Below, one piece after another: positions 1 through 8,737 of a DNA stretch of 52,182 nt; positions within the stretch are counted from its first letter, which is position 1, and every line of letters begins with the position of its first letter. Origin of the DNA: JALEFZ01 sp039817415 (GTDB taxonomy: Bacteria; Bacteroidota; Bacteroidia; J057); assembly GCA_039817415.1 (NCBI GenBank), contig JBCBVV010000045.1, positions 1 through 52,182 of the forward strand, written 5' to 3'. The position numbers were made by a program, and so were the translations under genes. The notes beneath the pieces are model-generated. The model did no database searches and was not told the origin of the DNA. It saw only the letters and a program-made list of their open reading frames with translations.

Positions 1-1
1 A

Positions 2-121
2 ATTCTAATGGAAGAATCCACCTTCATTGCTTCCGTGGAAACCTGTTTAAGGGTGAATTTGGTCTATCAACCATTAACCCCCTTCCTCGTGAAATTAGAA
101 ACATTTAGGGAAAAAGGATAA
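2..121 (+). CDS. possible 3' end of a gene entering from the left edge
   Basis: A plus-strand frame is open from the left edge for 39 codons and stops with TAA at 119-121. The residues have mixed composition and end in RLxFREKG-like charged sequence; I recognise no family. A frame this long can be open by chance in this sequence, so it may be noise. If real, it is the tail of a gene upstream of nuoG, separated from it by 165 bp in which I see no clear terminator. Confidence 0.22.
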   Translation: MLMEESTFIASVETCLRVNLVYQPLTPFLVKLETFREKG

Positions 122-286
122 TTCATCAGGACTCATTCTATTGATAGGTGGACAAAAAAATCGCCAGACTCATAACATTATCTGTTTTCCACAGCTTTTT
201 TCATTAGAAAAGTCCAATTGAATTTCTAATTTAGCACATGCGTTTGGCGCATTTTTTCTACTGAAATACAAAGAAGGAACACATAT

Positions 287-2011
287 ATGCCTATCGTAAA
301 CATCGACGGGAAGGAATACGAATTTGAGGGAAGGCACTCTCTGCTACAGTGGTGCCTAGACAACGAAATTGAAATTCCTTATTTCTGTTATCACCCTGCC
401 ATGAGTGTGCCGACCAACTGCCGGATGTGTCTGGTGGAGGCTGGAAACCAAATGAGAGACCGTGAAACAGGAGAATGGCAAGTGGATGAAGAGGGGAATC
501 CTGTTATCCGTTGGGGAAGAAAGCCTGCAACGGCCTGTAATTTCCCAATGTCAGACCGCCTCTTTGTAAAAACTCATCGTTCTTCACCCGCCATCAAGGA
601 AGCTCAGCAAGGTGTACTTGAATACATGCTGATCAACCACCCCTTGGATTGCCCCATTTGCGATCAAGCTGGTGAGTGTCCGCTGCAAATTTGGACGTAC
701 AAATATGGACCAGAAGGTTCTCGTCATGAAGTAGCCAAAGGACATAAGAAAAAGCACATAGAGCTTGGGCCACGTGTCGTGATGGACCAAGAGCGTTGTA
801 TCAATTGTACACGTTGTACACGATTCACCTCTGAGATTTCTAAGTCCAATCAGTTGAGTATCGTCGGTCGTGGAGAGAAGAATTATCCTTCTACCTTCCC
901 GGGACAGCCATTTGACGAGGCTTATTCCATGAATACGATTGATATCTGTCCTGTAGGTGCTTTAACAAGCAAGGCACACCGCTTCAAGGCCAGAGTGTGG
1001 GAAATGGCCCATGCACCCGCCATTGACATGAATGACAGTACAGGAACCAACATCTACGTTTGGATCCGTGATAATAAAGTCATGCGTATCACCCCTCGCC
1101 ACAACAGCGAGGTGAATGATTACTGGATGCCGGATGCCTATCGTTTGAATGTAGACTTCTACAATGAAAATAGGGTTTCAGGTGGTAAATTAAAGGGGGA
1201 TGTGCCCGTAAGTATCGAAGATGCCGCTAAGAAGGCTGCTGAGTTTATCAAGGGACAAGGAAAAGATATTTTCTTCCTAGGGTCAGCTCATGAGTCATTG
1301 GAAACCAACTTTGCACTCAAGGAATTGGCGAATGAGCTAGGTGTAACGGATATCTATTACCTTTCGCATGTAGATGAAGGAAGTGGTGATGACTGGCTCA
1401 TCCAAGCAGACAAAGCTCCTAACGCAGCTGCCTGTAAACTTCTTGGCTTCAAAGCCCTTGACGCTGCCGGAGCTAAGGAAGCCCTTTCTTCAGCAAGTTT
1501 TGTCTACTCATTGGAAAACGGCAAAGCACTAGCTAGTATGAAGGATATGCTAGCAGGAAAGACCGTGATTACGCACGCTTTCCATTACCAAGAAGGATTC
1601 GATCACATTGATGTTTTGCTACCTGCTGCTCAGTCTATTGAGTCAGAAGGTGTATACCTCAATCATAAAGGAAAGGCTCAGGTCTCTGTTTTGGCCAAGC
1701 AAATCAAGAGAATGACGCCTGATCAGTGGATGCGCCTACCCAAATCTCGTCTAGATAAAGCTGCAGTTGCAGTTGACCGCTGGAGAGACCTAGACAACAT
1801 CTTCGATGTGCTACCAGGCTGGCAACTGATCTCAATGATTGCCCAAGAATTGGGCGTAGAGGGGATGGAATACAAGCATCACAAGGATATCTACGCGAAG
1901 GTTCAGCCAGCATTTGAAGCGCTTGCTGATGTCAAGGTGAGCTATAAGCCATCCAAGTCTTCCTTCAAAAGCACGCAACTAGAATTTGCGCCTGCTTGGG
2001 GAAGTAGATAG
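287..2011 (+). CDS. nuoG: NADH-quinone oxidoreductase subunit G (short form)
   Basis: Iron-sulfur subunit of the peripheral arm of respiratory complex I, passing electrons from NADH towards quinone. The N-terminus is a [2Fe-2S] ferredoxin domain with C34, C45, C48 and C84. Next comes the His-Cys motif of a [4Fe-4S] cluster, H118-x3-C122-x2-C125-x5-C131, then a second [4Fe-4S] set C171, C174, C177 and C221. From about residue 245 there is a molybdopterin-oxidoreductase-like part that appears to lack further cluster cysteines. At 574 aa it is shorter than many NuoG proteins (often 700-900 aa), mainly at the C-terminus, but the frame is intact. AGAAGGA precedes the ATG. No other nuo gene lies next to it in the window, and a strong terminator follows directly. 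Family assignment is secure. Confidence 0.93.
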   Translation: MPIVNIDGKEYEFEGRHSLLQWCLDNEIEIPYFCYHPAMSVPTNCRMCLVEAGNQMRDRETGEWQVDEEGNPVIRWGRKPATACNFPMSDRLFVKTHRSSPAIKEAQQGVLEYMLINHPLDCPICDQAGECPLQIWTYKYGPEGSRHEVAKGHKKKHIELGPRVVMDQERCINCTRCTRFTSEISKSNQLSIVGRGEKNYPSTFPGQPFDEAYSMNTIDICPVGALTSKAHRFKARVWEMAHAPAIDMNDSTGTNIYVWIRDNKVMRITPRHNSEVNDYWMPDAYRLNVDFYNENRVSGGKLKGDVPVSIEDAAKKAAEFIKGQGKDIFFLGSAHESLETNFALKELANELGVTDIYYLSHVDEGSGDDWLIQADKAPNAAACKLLGFKALDAAGAKEALSSASFVYSLENGKALASMKDMLAGKTVITHAFHYQEGFDHIDVLLPAAQSIESEGVYLNHKGKAQVSVLAKQIKRMTPDQWMRLPKSRLDKAAVAVDRWRDLDNIFDVLPGWQLISMIAQELGVEGMEYKHHKDIYAKVQPAFEALADVKVSYKPSKSSFKSTQLEFAPAWGSR

Positions 2012-2035
2012 TGTAAAGCATTCGATTCAGAACAT

Positions 2036-2069
2036 AAAAAATGCCCTTTCAGAAGAGAGGGCATTTTTT
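2036..2069 (+). terminator. intrinsic terminator after nuoG
   Basis: An 11-bp perfect stem, AAAAATGCCCT pairing with AGGGCATTTTT, with a short loop and a run of T at the 3' side. It starts about 25 bp after the nuoG stop codon. Confidence 0.85.
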
Positions 2070-2082
2070 ATGAAGACTTTCA

Positions 2083-2243
2083 GGGACTGTTTAGGTTTAT
2101 TATTTTTAGTTTATAGACAGGATGTTAAGGTTTTGAGGTAGTATTTTTTTTGAGCTTTAGGGCGGCTAACATGAGAAAAAAATGCAAACTCAGGTTCTTG
2201 AAAGACAACTGTAAACAAGATGAATAAATCTGAAACAGTCTCT
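2083..2243. repeat. possible MITE or insertion-sequence remnant in the nuoG-araC gap
   Basis: The 357-bp gap between nuoG and the next gene holds no ORF of note. GGGACTGTTT (from 2083) and its near-exact inverse AAACAGTCTC (2233-2242) match at 9 of 10 positions and bound a roughly 160-bp AT-rich segment. Conceptual minus-strand translation gives stop-interrupted, lysine-rich fragments, like a decayed transposase tail. I see no target-site duplication. The rest of the gap, 2244-2368, shows nothing I can name. Confidence 0.28.
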
Positions 2244-2368
2244 ATGACGTAATGCCTGCCTGAGCTATGCTATTCTCCACCTTAACATAAACCTAATACC
2301 TTCTTTATTCCTGCACCTACTTAGGATAGTAACTTTAGGAAGTTCCAATTTCCCACACGAAGCCTGAC

Positions 2369-3442
2369 ATGGAATTTCTTTTTATTGTTGCGATTGCACA
2401 GACGCTTATTGCCTGTTATTTGTTGTGGAATGATTTTATTGAAAAAAAGGCAGAGAGATATCTCCTAATCTTCTTGGGATTGTTATCTGCTCATCTCTCC
2501 GTCAAGTTTTTTGTCCTTCAGGTATTTGGAAATGATGAGTTGTTCAAAAATTTCCCCACTAGCTTTTCTCTCTCATATGGACCGCTGATATACTTGTTTT
2601 TCTGGTCTAAGAAGAATAAAAAAGTCCCCACCAAGAGTTTTCAACTCTTACAGTTATCTCCCTTTATCCTTTTTACATTTATCTACTTAACTGTAGCCAT
2701 TTCTTTGTTGTTTGACATAAATCCTGCGATTCTTCAGCCATATAATGGTATTGCAAGCATTGTTATACTAGCTTCTCATGTTGGGTATTTCGGGTATATC
2801 ACCTTCGAACTGGTCAGAAGTAAGGATATTTTGGTAGAGACAAAATGGCTTTTACTACCAGTTACCACTACCCTGATAACGATTGTTTCTGTATTTATAA
2901 CCTTGATCTTCCAGATTGATTTTCAGATTTATAGGATTCTTGGACCTTTGAGCGCTGTGATATGGGTCGTCAGTATTTTGAAAAACAGTGTATTTAACAA
3001 AACGGAAAAGACTCTCGATCCAAAGCCAGTAATTAAGATAGATGAAGTAGAAGTTTCTCGAAAATATGAGAAATCAGGGCTTGGGCAAAAACAGGCCGAA
3101 GGCTTAGTGCTTAAATTAGATTACCTGATGCGGGTTGACAAAGTCTTTCTGAATCCCCAATTAACCCTAAAGGAATTGGCAGATCAATTAGAGGTGTCGA
3201 AGCACCATTTGACGGAAGTCCTTAATAGGCATGTAGATCAGACTTTTTACCAGTATGTAAATGGTTTTCGAATTGAAGAAGTCAAGAGAAGAATCGATAA
3301 TAATGAAGGTGAAAGTCTATTAGAAATGGCCTTTGCTGCTGGCTTCCAATCCAAAGGAACATTCAACTCTTATTTTAAGCTGATTGTAGGTACAACTCCT
3401 TCCACCTACAGAAAAAAACAGCAATCGGAACCTGTTTCTTAG
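2369..3442 (+). CDS. membrane-anchored AraC-family transcriptional regulator
   Basis: The first roughly 220 residues contain about six to seven hydrophobic segments (starting with FLFIVAIAQTLIACYLLW), so this part should sit in the inner membrane. The C-terminal 100 residues (about 250-352) are an AraC/XylS double helix-turn-helix domain: a first HTH at LTLKELADQLEVSKHHLTEV and a second at LLEMAFAAGFQSKGTFNSYF, followed by the typical TPSTYRKK ending. This polytopic-membrane plus AraC layout is common in Bacteroidota. It lies 181 bp upstream of the TonB receptor and phosphatases on the same strand, so it probably senses a surface or periplasmic signal and controls that locus; this is inferred from position only. 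The effector is unknown. Confidence 0.88.
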   Translation: MEFLFIVAIAQTLIACYLLWNDFIEKKAERYLLIFLGLLSAHLSVKFFVLQVFGNDELFKNFPTSFSLSYGPLIYLFFWSKKNKKVPTKSFQLLQLSPFILFTFIYLTVAISLLFDINPAILQPYNGIASIVILASHVGYFGYITFELVRSKDILVETKWLLLPVTTTLITIVSVFITLIFQIDFQIYRILGPLSAVIWVVSILKNSVFNKTEKTLDPKPVIKIDEVEVSRKYEKSGLGQKQAEGLVLKLDYLMRVDKVFLNPQLTLKELADQLEVSKHHLTEVLNRHVDQTFYQYVNGFRIEEVKRRIDNNEGESLLEMAFAAGFQSKGTFNSYFKLIVGTTPSTYRKKQQSEPVS

Positions 3443-3537
3443 CCCTTCAAACACTTCCCCTTAACCTTTTCTTTATGCAAAGTTAATCTCTGTAAAGTTC
3501 TGTAAATGAGCAATTTAATTGGATTGTTCTATAGTCT

Positions 3538-3563
3538 GACGTACGTCCCGTTCGGCTTGAACG
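3538..3563. promoter_or_regulatory. two adjacent palindromes upstream of the TonB receptor
   Basis: GACGTACGTC (3538-3547) is a perfect 10-bp palindrome. It is followed directly by CGTTC-N5-GAACG (3549-3563). Both lie about 60-85 bp before the receptor start codon, in the gap after the AraC-type regulator. They could be a binding site for a dimeric regulator or part of the leader RNA. No experimental support can be read from the sequence. Confidence 0.35.
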
Positions 3564-3623
3564 ACCTTTTTATTCCTGTGTCCCACCTTTTCACAGAATT
3601 TAACTACTAAATCTCTTAATTCT

Positions 3624-6512
3624 ATGGAAAGCAGATTTTACAGAGCATGTGTGTCTGTCATGCTGGTTGGATTGATGCTGGTTTCAGTTGGAGCTTGGGC
3701 ACAAGGTACAGCCATCATTTCAGGAAAAATTAAGGACGCCAACGGAACACTTCCTGGCGCAAGCATTATGGTAAAAGGAACCGAAGCTGGTGCCATTACT
3801 GACCTAAACGGAGACTTCCGAATCATAGGCTTAGAAGCAGGAAAAATTACGCTTCAAATCTCATTTATCGGATATGAAACTGAAGAGTTTACTGCAGTCG
3901 CAAAAGCGAATGAGAGGGTTGTATTGGAGACCATCGAATTATCAGAATCCATTACGGAACTAAAAGAGGTAGTGATCAAAGGGTCATTTATTCCTTCTCA
4001 GATTCGTGCATACAGCATTCAGAAGGAAGCTTCGAATATCCAGAATGTCATAGCTGCGGATGCGATTGGTAAATTGCCAGATAGAAATGCTGCTGAAGCG
4101 GTTCAGCGTATTCCTGGTGTATCAATCGAAAGAGATCAAGGTGAAGGGCGTTTCGCACTTGTACGTGGTACTCCCAGCCAATGGAACGCTAACTTGGTGA
4201 ATGGTGATAGACTACCTTCTACCGATGGATTCAGTGGAACACGTCAAACTGCCTTGGATGTGATTCCTTCTGAGCTGATCGAATATGCCATTGTGTCAAA
4301 GGCCTTGACACCTGATATGGAAGGAGATGCAATTGGTGGTTCTATCAATTTCTTGACAAGAAGGGCCCCTGAAAGCCGTCTTTTAAACGTATCGCTGGCT
4401 GGTGGATACAACGACCAAATCCAAAATGGAAACTACAATGGTTCTGTCATTTATGGAGACAGAATTGGGGAGAAATTTGGATTCCTACTTTCAGCGGCTG
4501 TTTGGAATCGTCCTTGGGCCTCTGATAACTATGAAATGGAGTACAACTTTGATCTTCCTGGCGATCAGGGATTTTCCGTCAACCAGCAAGAGCTAAGAGA
4601 CTATGAAGGAGTAAGAAATACGGTGGGTCTAAATCTTTCGGCTCAGTATGACATCAATGAGAATAACAACATCTATGTAAGAGGTCTGTATGATGTCTTT
4701 TCTGACTATGAATTTGCGCGTGAGCACATCTTTACCTTCCCAGAAGGCCCTGATGAAGATCCAAATGAAGGGGATGCTTCTCTTCGTGCACGTACAGCTG
4801 GTTTCTTGACCACGCTATATGGAGGTGAAATTGGAGGTGAGCACAATATCAATTCTAAACTATCCCTTGACTGGAAAGCTTCAACTTATTCTGCTGATGT
4901 TACTTTTGGTAACAACATTGGAACCATACCTCAAGATCAAAGCGGGATTCAGCTTGTTCAGTTCGCTCAGGGCGGTGCATTCACCAATGTATCCAATGAC
5001 AACTTCATGTACTGGAACTTCGATTCTCCCAATGGAGTAGGAGGGGGAAATGCTGGCGATCCTTTTCAGCCAAACTTTGAAGGTTCTTTAACTCCTCAAG
5101 CTATGGTAAACAGCCTTGCAGGTGTATTCCGTGGTGAGTCGAACGAAGCTGATCTAGTTGGACAATTTAACCTGAAGTACGAAGCCAATGAAAAGCTGAA
5201 ATTTAAATTTGGCGGAAAGTATAGAAACAAAAGAAGAGAGGCCATTAACCAAACAAACTTCTACATTCCATTGGCACTATTTGGTGCGCCAACCCCTTTG
5301 ACTTTCTATTCTGATCAGGAAGTTGAACCTTATGATGTAAAAGGTGGATTCCTTCAAGAACTAGGGCAGCCTTATGACAATTTGCTACTAGCTGAGACCA
5401 TTACTCCTGCTGCTATAGATGTTTTGACCCAGGATGTATTTGATAACCTTGAGCTTTATTTTCCTTTTACGTCGGCTCCAAATGAGCTTTCTGGATACAA
5501 TGGGGTTGAGAACGTAATTGCTGCCTATGCCATGGGTGAGTATGAATTCAGCAATGAGTTGTCTATGCTGGCTGGTCTTCGCTACGAGCAAACTTCTGTT
5601 TCAATCGAAGGATTTGAGCAGGATACAAGTGGTACATTGAACGCTATCAATGAAACTTCTACCTATGGAGCTTTGCTTCCAGCTGTACACTTTAAGTATA
5701 CCCCTGTCAACAATCTAAATGTAAGACTAGCTTATACCAGAAGCTTTGCTCGCCCTAATTTTTCTGACTTGAATCCCAATAGAGTTGTGTCAGATATAGG
5801 AGGCGGAATCACGCAGATCTCTGGTGGTAATCCAGATTTGAACCCTACTTTCTCCAATAACTTCGATCTTTTGGGTGAGTACTACTTTAAGGATGTGGGG
5901 ATTATCTCTGCAGGTGTATTTTACAAGAGTCTTACGGATTTGATTTTCAACAATCTGAGCCAGGAGACGATCGATGGGCAGCTGGTGAGATTATCAGAGC
6001 CTCGTAACCTAAAATCTGCCTCTTTGCTAGGATTTGAGCTAGCCTTCTCAAAGCGTTTCACCTTCCTTCCTGGTGCTTTAGGTGGATTGGGTGTGGATGC
6101 TAATTATACCTATACCACATCTGAGGTTGAGGTACCTACCTTTAACCCCGCTACACTAGAGGAATCAACTTCTATTCAAACCCTAATCGGGCAGCCTAAA
6201 AATATCTTCAACTTCGTATTGTTCTACGAAAAGTATGGATTGACTGCAAGATTGGCTGCTAACTTCAAGGGAGCTTACATCGACGAGTACAGAATCGAAG
6301 CTGGCCCTGAGCACTACAGATACTATGATCAGAACTTGACCATTGACTTTAGCGCTTCTTATGCGATCAAGTCAAATATCAGAGTATTCGTAGAGGTCAA
6401 CAACCTGACCAACGAACCACTAAGGTATTACCACGGAGTTACTGAGCGACCTGAGCAGACTGAGTTCTATTCAATTCGTGGACAAGCAGGTGTGAGATTC
6501 ACCCTGAAATAA
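3624..6512 (+). CDS. TonB-dependent outer membrane receptor
   Basis: Outer membrane gated channel taking up a ligand with energy from TonB-ExbBD. A signal peptide ends near residue 27 (SVGAWAQ). A carboxypeptidase-regulatory-like domain (about 30-115, GKIKDANGTLPGASIMVKGT) is typical of Bacteroidota receptors. A plug domain follows, with the motif IGKLPDRNAAEAVQRIPGVS and later GDAIGGSINFLTRR, and then a long beta barrel ending in aromatic-rich strands and RFTLK. The plug motif resembles the TonB receptor group first described in Xanthomonas and Caulobacter. At 962 aa it is full length. It lacks a SusD partner, so a classic polysaccharide locus is unlikely. Two lipoprotein phosphatases follow closely, which suggests a phosphorylated ligand; that is inference. 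Confidence 0.92.
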   Translation: MESRFYRACVSVMLVGLMLVSVGAWAQGTAIISGKIKDANGTLPGASIMVKGTEAGAITDLNGDFRIIGLEAGKITLQISFIGYETEEFTAVAKANERVVLETIELSESITELKEVVIKGSFIPSQIRAYSIQKEASNIQNVIAADAIGKLPDRNAAEAVQRIPGVSIERDQGEGRFALVRGTPSQWNANLVNGDRLPSTDGFSGTRQTALDVIPSELIEYAIVSKALTPDMEGDAIGGSINFLTRRAPESRLLNVSLAGGYNDQIQNGNYNGSVIYGDRIGEKFGFLLSAAVWNRPWASDNYEMEYNFDLPGDQGFSVNQQELRDYEGVRNTVGLNLSAQYDINENNNIYVRGLYDVFSDYEFAREHIFTFPEGPDEDPNEGDASLRARTAGFLTTLYGGEIGGEHNINSKLSLDWKASTYSADVTFGNNIGTIPQDQSGIQLVQFAQGGAFTNVSNDNFMYWNFDSPNGVGGGNAGDPFQPNFEGSLTPQAMVNSLAGVFRGESNEADLVGQFNLKYEANEKLKFKFGGKYRNKRREAINQTNFYIPLALFGAPTPLTFYSDQEVEPYDVKGGFLQELGQPYDNLLLAETITPAAIDVLTQDVFDNLELYFPFTSAPNELSGYNGVENVIAAYAMGEYEFSNELSMLAGLRYEQTSVSIEGFEQDTSGTLNAINETSTYGALLPAVHFKYTPVNNLNVRLAYTRSFARPNFSDLNPNRVVSDIGGGITQISGGNPDLNPTFSNNFDLLGEYYFKDVGIISAGVFYKSLTDLIFNNLSQETIDGQLVRLSEPRNLKSASLLGFELAFSKRFTFLPGALGGLGVDANYTYTTSEVEVPTFNPATLEESTSIQTLIGQPKNIFNFVLFYEKYGLTARLAANFKGAYIDEYRIEAGPEHYRYYDQNLTIDFSASYAIKSNIRVFVEVNNLTNEPLRYYHGVTERPEQTEFYSIRGQAGVRFTLK

Positions 6513-6611
6513 CATATTTGGAAGAAATAAGGGAATGAACAGTTCCTTTATTTCTTCTCTTTTAAATGATCCCCCAAACTGCTGTTTCTCATCCTCAAAC
6601 CATTATGCGCA

Positions 6612-7715
6612 ATGAACAACTATAAACAACTTTTGCTGGCTTTGATCCCGATGATGCTCATAGCCTGTGCCAAATATGAAGTGCCTGAAAAACCCACACG
6701 TACGCTTGAAGAAAAGGTATTTATCGAAAGGACTTCCAACGGGAAGGACCTATTAGTAAAGGCTGAAACCCCCTTTTCCTTATTTTATATGGGAGGAAAA
6801 GGAGAATTGGGTAAAAAAGTTGAGTTAAATGAGGATGGGAGTATCCCTAGCCCTGCGAATTCCCGTCCTATCTTTTGGGTTGTAAGTGGGAATGATACAT
6901 TCAGACTTAGAGAAAGGCATGTTCCTGTAAAAGGCTCTCCGAATATTCGTGAAGTGGGAGGTGTATTTACCAAAGATGGTTACCAATTGAAATGGGGGAA
7001 GGTATATCGTTCTGGCAACACCTCAGGGGTAACAGAAGCTGATTTTGACTTACTTAAGACCATGGCCATTCGTACCATTATTGATTTCCGAGCTCCTTTC
7101 GAAATCACAGAAGATCCTGACAAATGGCCAGGCCTTGATCAGATCAATAGCATTCACAATCAGATAGGTGTAGGGGATTCTACCAAGGATAGAATGGATT
7201 GGTTGAAGGAAATGAAAAAGGATGATTTTGATCCCAATCAGATGCTGATCGAGGGGAATAGAAATTTTGTGCTAGAAAACACAGGTCCTTATAGCAACTT
7301 TATGAAGCTGTTTTTGGAGGAAGAGAATTATCCTATCCTGTACCATTGTTCTGCCGGTAAGGACAGGGCAGGTTTTGGAACCCTTTCCCTGCTAATGGCA
7401 CTTGGCGTAGACAGTGCAACTGCTGTACAGGACTACTTGATGTCCAACTATTACCGCTTTGATAGCACAGAAGATCAACTAAAAAAGGCTGCAACCTTCC
7501 TTGGAGTTCCACCAGAGAAACTTAGGCCTATTATGAATGTAAAACCTGAGTTCATCCATGCAGCATTTGAGGCTGTAACGGAAAAGTATGGCGATTTTGA
7601 TACTTACCTCTGTGAAGGCTTGGGGATATGTAAAACCGAAAGAGAAAAATTAAAAGGAATGTTGTTATATGATTATCCAGCGGATACATCTTTGTTGGAT
7701 AGCCTTCATCTTTAA
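6612..7715 (+). CDS. lipoprotein tyrosine/phosphoinositide-type phosphatase, copy 1
   Basis: A lipoprotein signal peptide ends at a good lipobox, LIAC (Cys at about residue 19), so the protein should be tethered to the cell envelope. The C-terminal half carries the phosphatase P-loop HCSAGKDRAGF with catalytic C246 and R252. A GK-D-R-A loop marks the Y_phosphatase3 family, which includes Mycobacterium MptpB and Listeria LipA, enzymes active on phosphotyrosine and phosphoinositides. Upstream, WGKVYRSGNTSGVTEAD and TIIDFRAPFE match the family's usual YRS and DLR motifs. The first 110 residues form an extra N-terminal region of unclear fold. It lies 99 bp after the TonB receptor and 18 bp before a paralog, forming a probable operon. 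The substrate is not known. Confidence 0.88.
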   Translation: MNNYKQLLLALIPMMLIACAKYEVPEKPTRTLEEKVFIERTSNGKDLLVKAETPFSLFYMGGKGELGKKVELNEDGSIPSPANSRPIFWVVSGNDTFRLRERHVPVKGSPNIREVGGVFTKDGYQLKWGKVYRSGNTSGVTEADFDLLKTMAIRTIIDFRAPFEITEDPDKWPGLDQINSIHNQIGVGDSTKDRMDWLKEMKKDDFDPNQMLIEGNRNFVLENTGPYSNFMKLFLEEENYPILYHCSAGKDRAGFGTLSLLMALGVDSATAVQDYLMSNYYRFDSTEDQLKKAATFLGVPPEKLRPIMNVKPEFIHAAFEAVTEKYGDFDTYLCEGLGICKTEREKLKGMLLYDYPADTSLLDSLHL

Positions 7716-7733
7716 CCTTCAATATCGACTTTT

Positions 7734-8663
7734 ATGAAACCACTAATCTATCTGCTGGGACTTATCTTGATATTGGTTAGGTGTTCCCCTTCCTCAGAGG
7801 AGGAAAAGGATCAGAAAGATGAGGAGCCAAGCCTGAATTATCGAGTGGACTCTACTGGCTTTGATTTACCCCTGAAGAATGTAACAGCTCAATATCCCAT
7901 GACAGGAACCAAAAACTTCAGAACGCCTTCAATTGGTTCCCTTGTGCAAGGAAAAATATACCGCTCTGATGCCTTACATAAACTGACGGAAAAAGATGTG
8001 GCATTCCTTGATGGCTTGGGGATTCGTTCTATCGTTGATTTACGCAGTGCAGAGGAAATTGAGGTGAATCCTGACCGAAAAATCCCTTCTGTGGTAAACC
8101 GTTTTCATTTTCCAGTTGGTAGAGATAAGAAGAAGGTCGAAAATCTGCCTGATACGACTTACAAGAAGATCAGAACTATGTTTTTAGACGGGCAATTGAA
8201 AGAGGTAGAAGCCTATATTAAAAGCATAGGACTGGACCTTTCTGAAGAAAGAAAAACTCGATACAAGTCTTTTGCGACCAACCACCGCACATCTTTCGGA
8301 ATGTTTCTGAAGGCACTGACTGATTCCTCCAACTTTCCCTTGGTATACCACTGTCAAGGTGGGAAAGATCGTGCTGGCTTTGCTTCTGCCATCCTTGGAA
8401 AAACGTTGGGAGCCTCAAATGAAGAGATCATGCAGGATTACCTGACGACCAATGTATATGGTTATGAGACATTGAAAAAAATGAAAGACCTCTCTCCTGA
8501 GATGAAAATCATTGTCGGCGCTCATGCTGATCAAATCCAAGCTTCCTTTGAAGCCATTGATGAAGAATATGGCTCCTTTGGCAACTACCTGAAAGAGGGC
8601 CTCGGCCTAACAGAAGGAGATGTAGAGGAGATCCGAAAGAACCTTCTTATTCCACACAATTAA
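7734..8663 (+). CDS. secreted tyrosine/phosphoinositide-type phosphatase, copy 2
   Basis: A shorter paralog of the preceding gene (309 aa), sharing GKIYRSDALHKLTEKDV, SIVDLRSAEE and the P-loop HCQGGKDRAGF with catalytic C207 and R213. It should be an envelope-bound Y_phosphatase3-family enzyme. The signal peptide is MKPLIYLLGLILILVRC; Cys17 would be the lipid site, but the residue before it is Arg, unusual for a lipobox, so lipidation is less certain than for copy 1. It lacks most of the extra N-terminal region of copy 1. The gene lies 18 bp downstream of copy 1 and is followed by a strong terminator, marking the end of the unit. Confidence 0.86.
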   Translation: MKPLIYLLGLILILVRCSPSSEEEKDQKDEEPSLNYRVDSTGFDLPLKNVTAQYPMTGTKNFRTPSIGSLVQGKIYRSDALHKLTEKDVAFLDGLGIRSIVDLRSAEEIEVNPDRKIPSVVNRFHFPVGRDKKKVENLPDTTYKKIRTMFLDGQLKEVEAYIKSIGLDLSEERKTRYKSFATNHRTSFGMFLKALTDSSNFPLVYHCQGGKDRAGFASAILGKTLGASNEEIMQDYLTTNVYGYETLKKMKDLSPEMKIIVGAHADQIQASFEAIDEEYGSFGNYLKEGLGLTEGDVEEIRKNLLIPHN

Positions 8664-8683
8664 GACGGGTCTCAACACAGACC

Positions 8684-8715
8684 GCCCCGAGACTCCATGA
8701 GCCTCGGGGCTTTTT
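8684..8715 (+). terminator. intrinsic terminator after the phosphatase genes
   Basis: GCCCCGAG (8684-8691) pairs with CTCGGGGC (8703-8710), followed by five T. There is no T-run on the other strand, so it serves the plus-strand phosphatase unit. Confidence 0.88.
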
Positions 8716-8737
8716 CATTCACTGAAGGGCCATTGGC

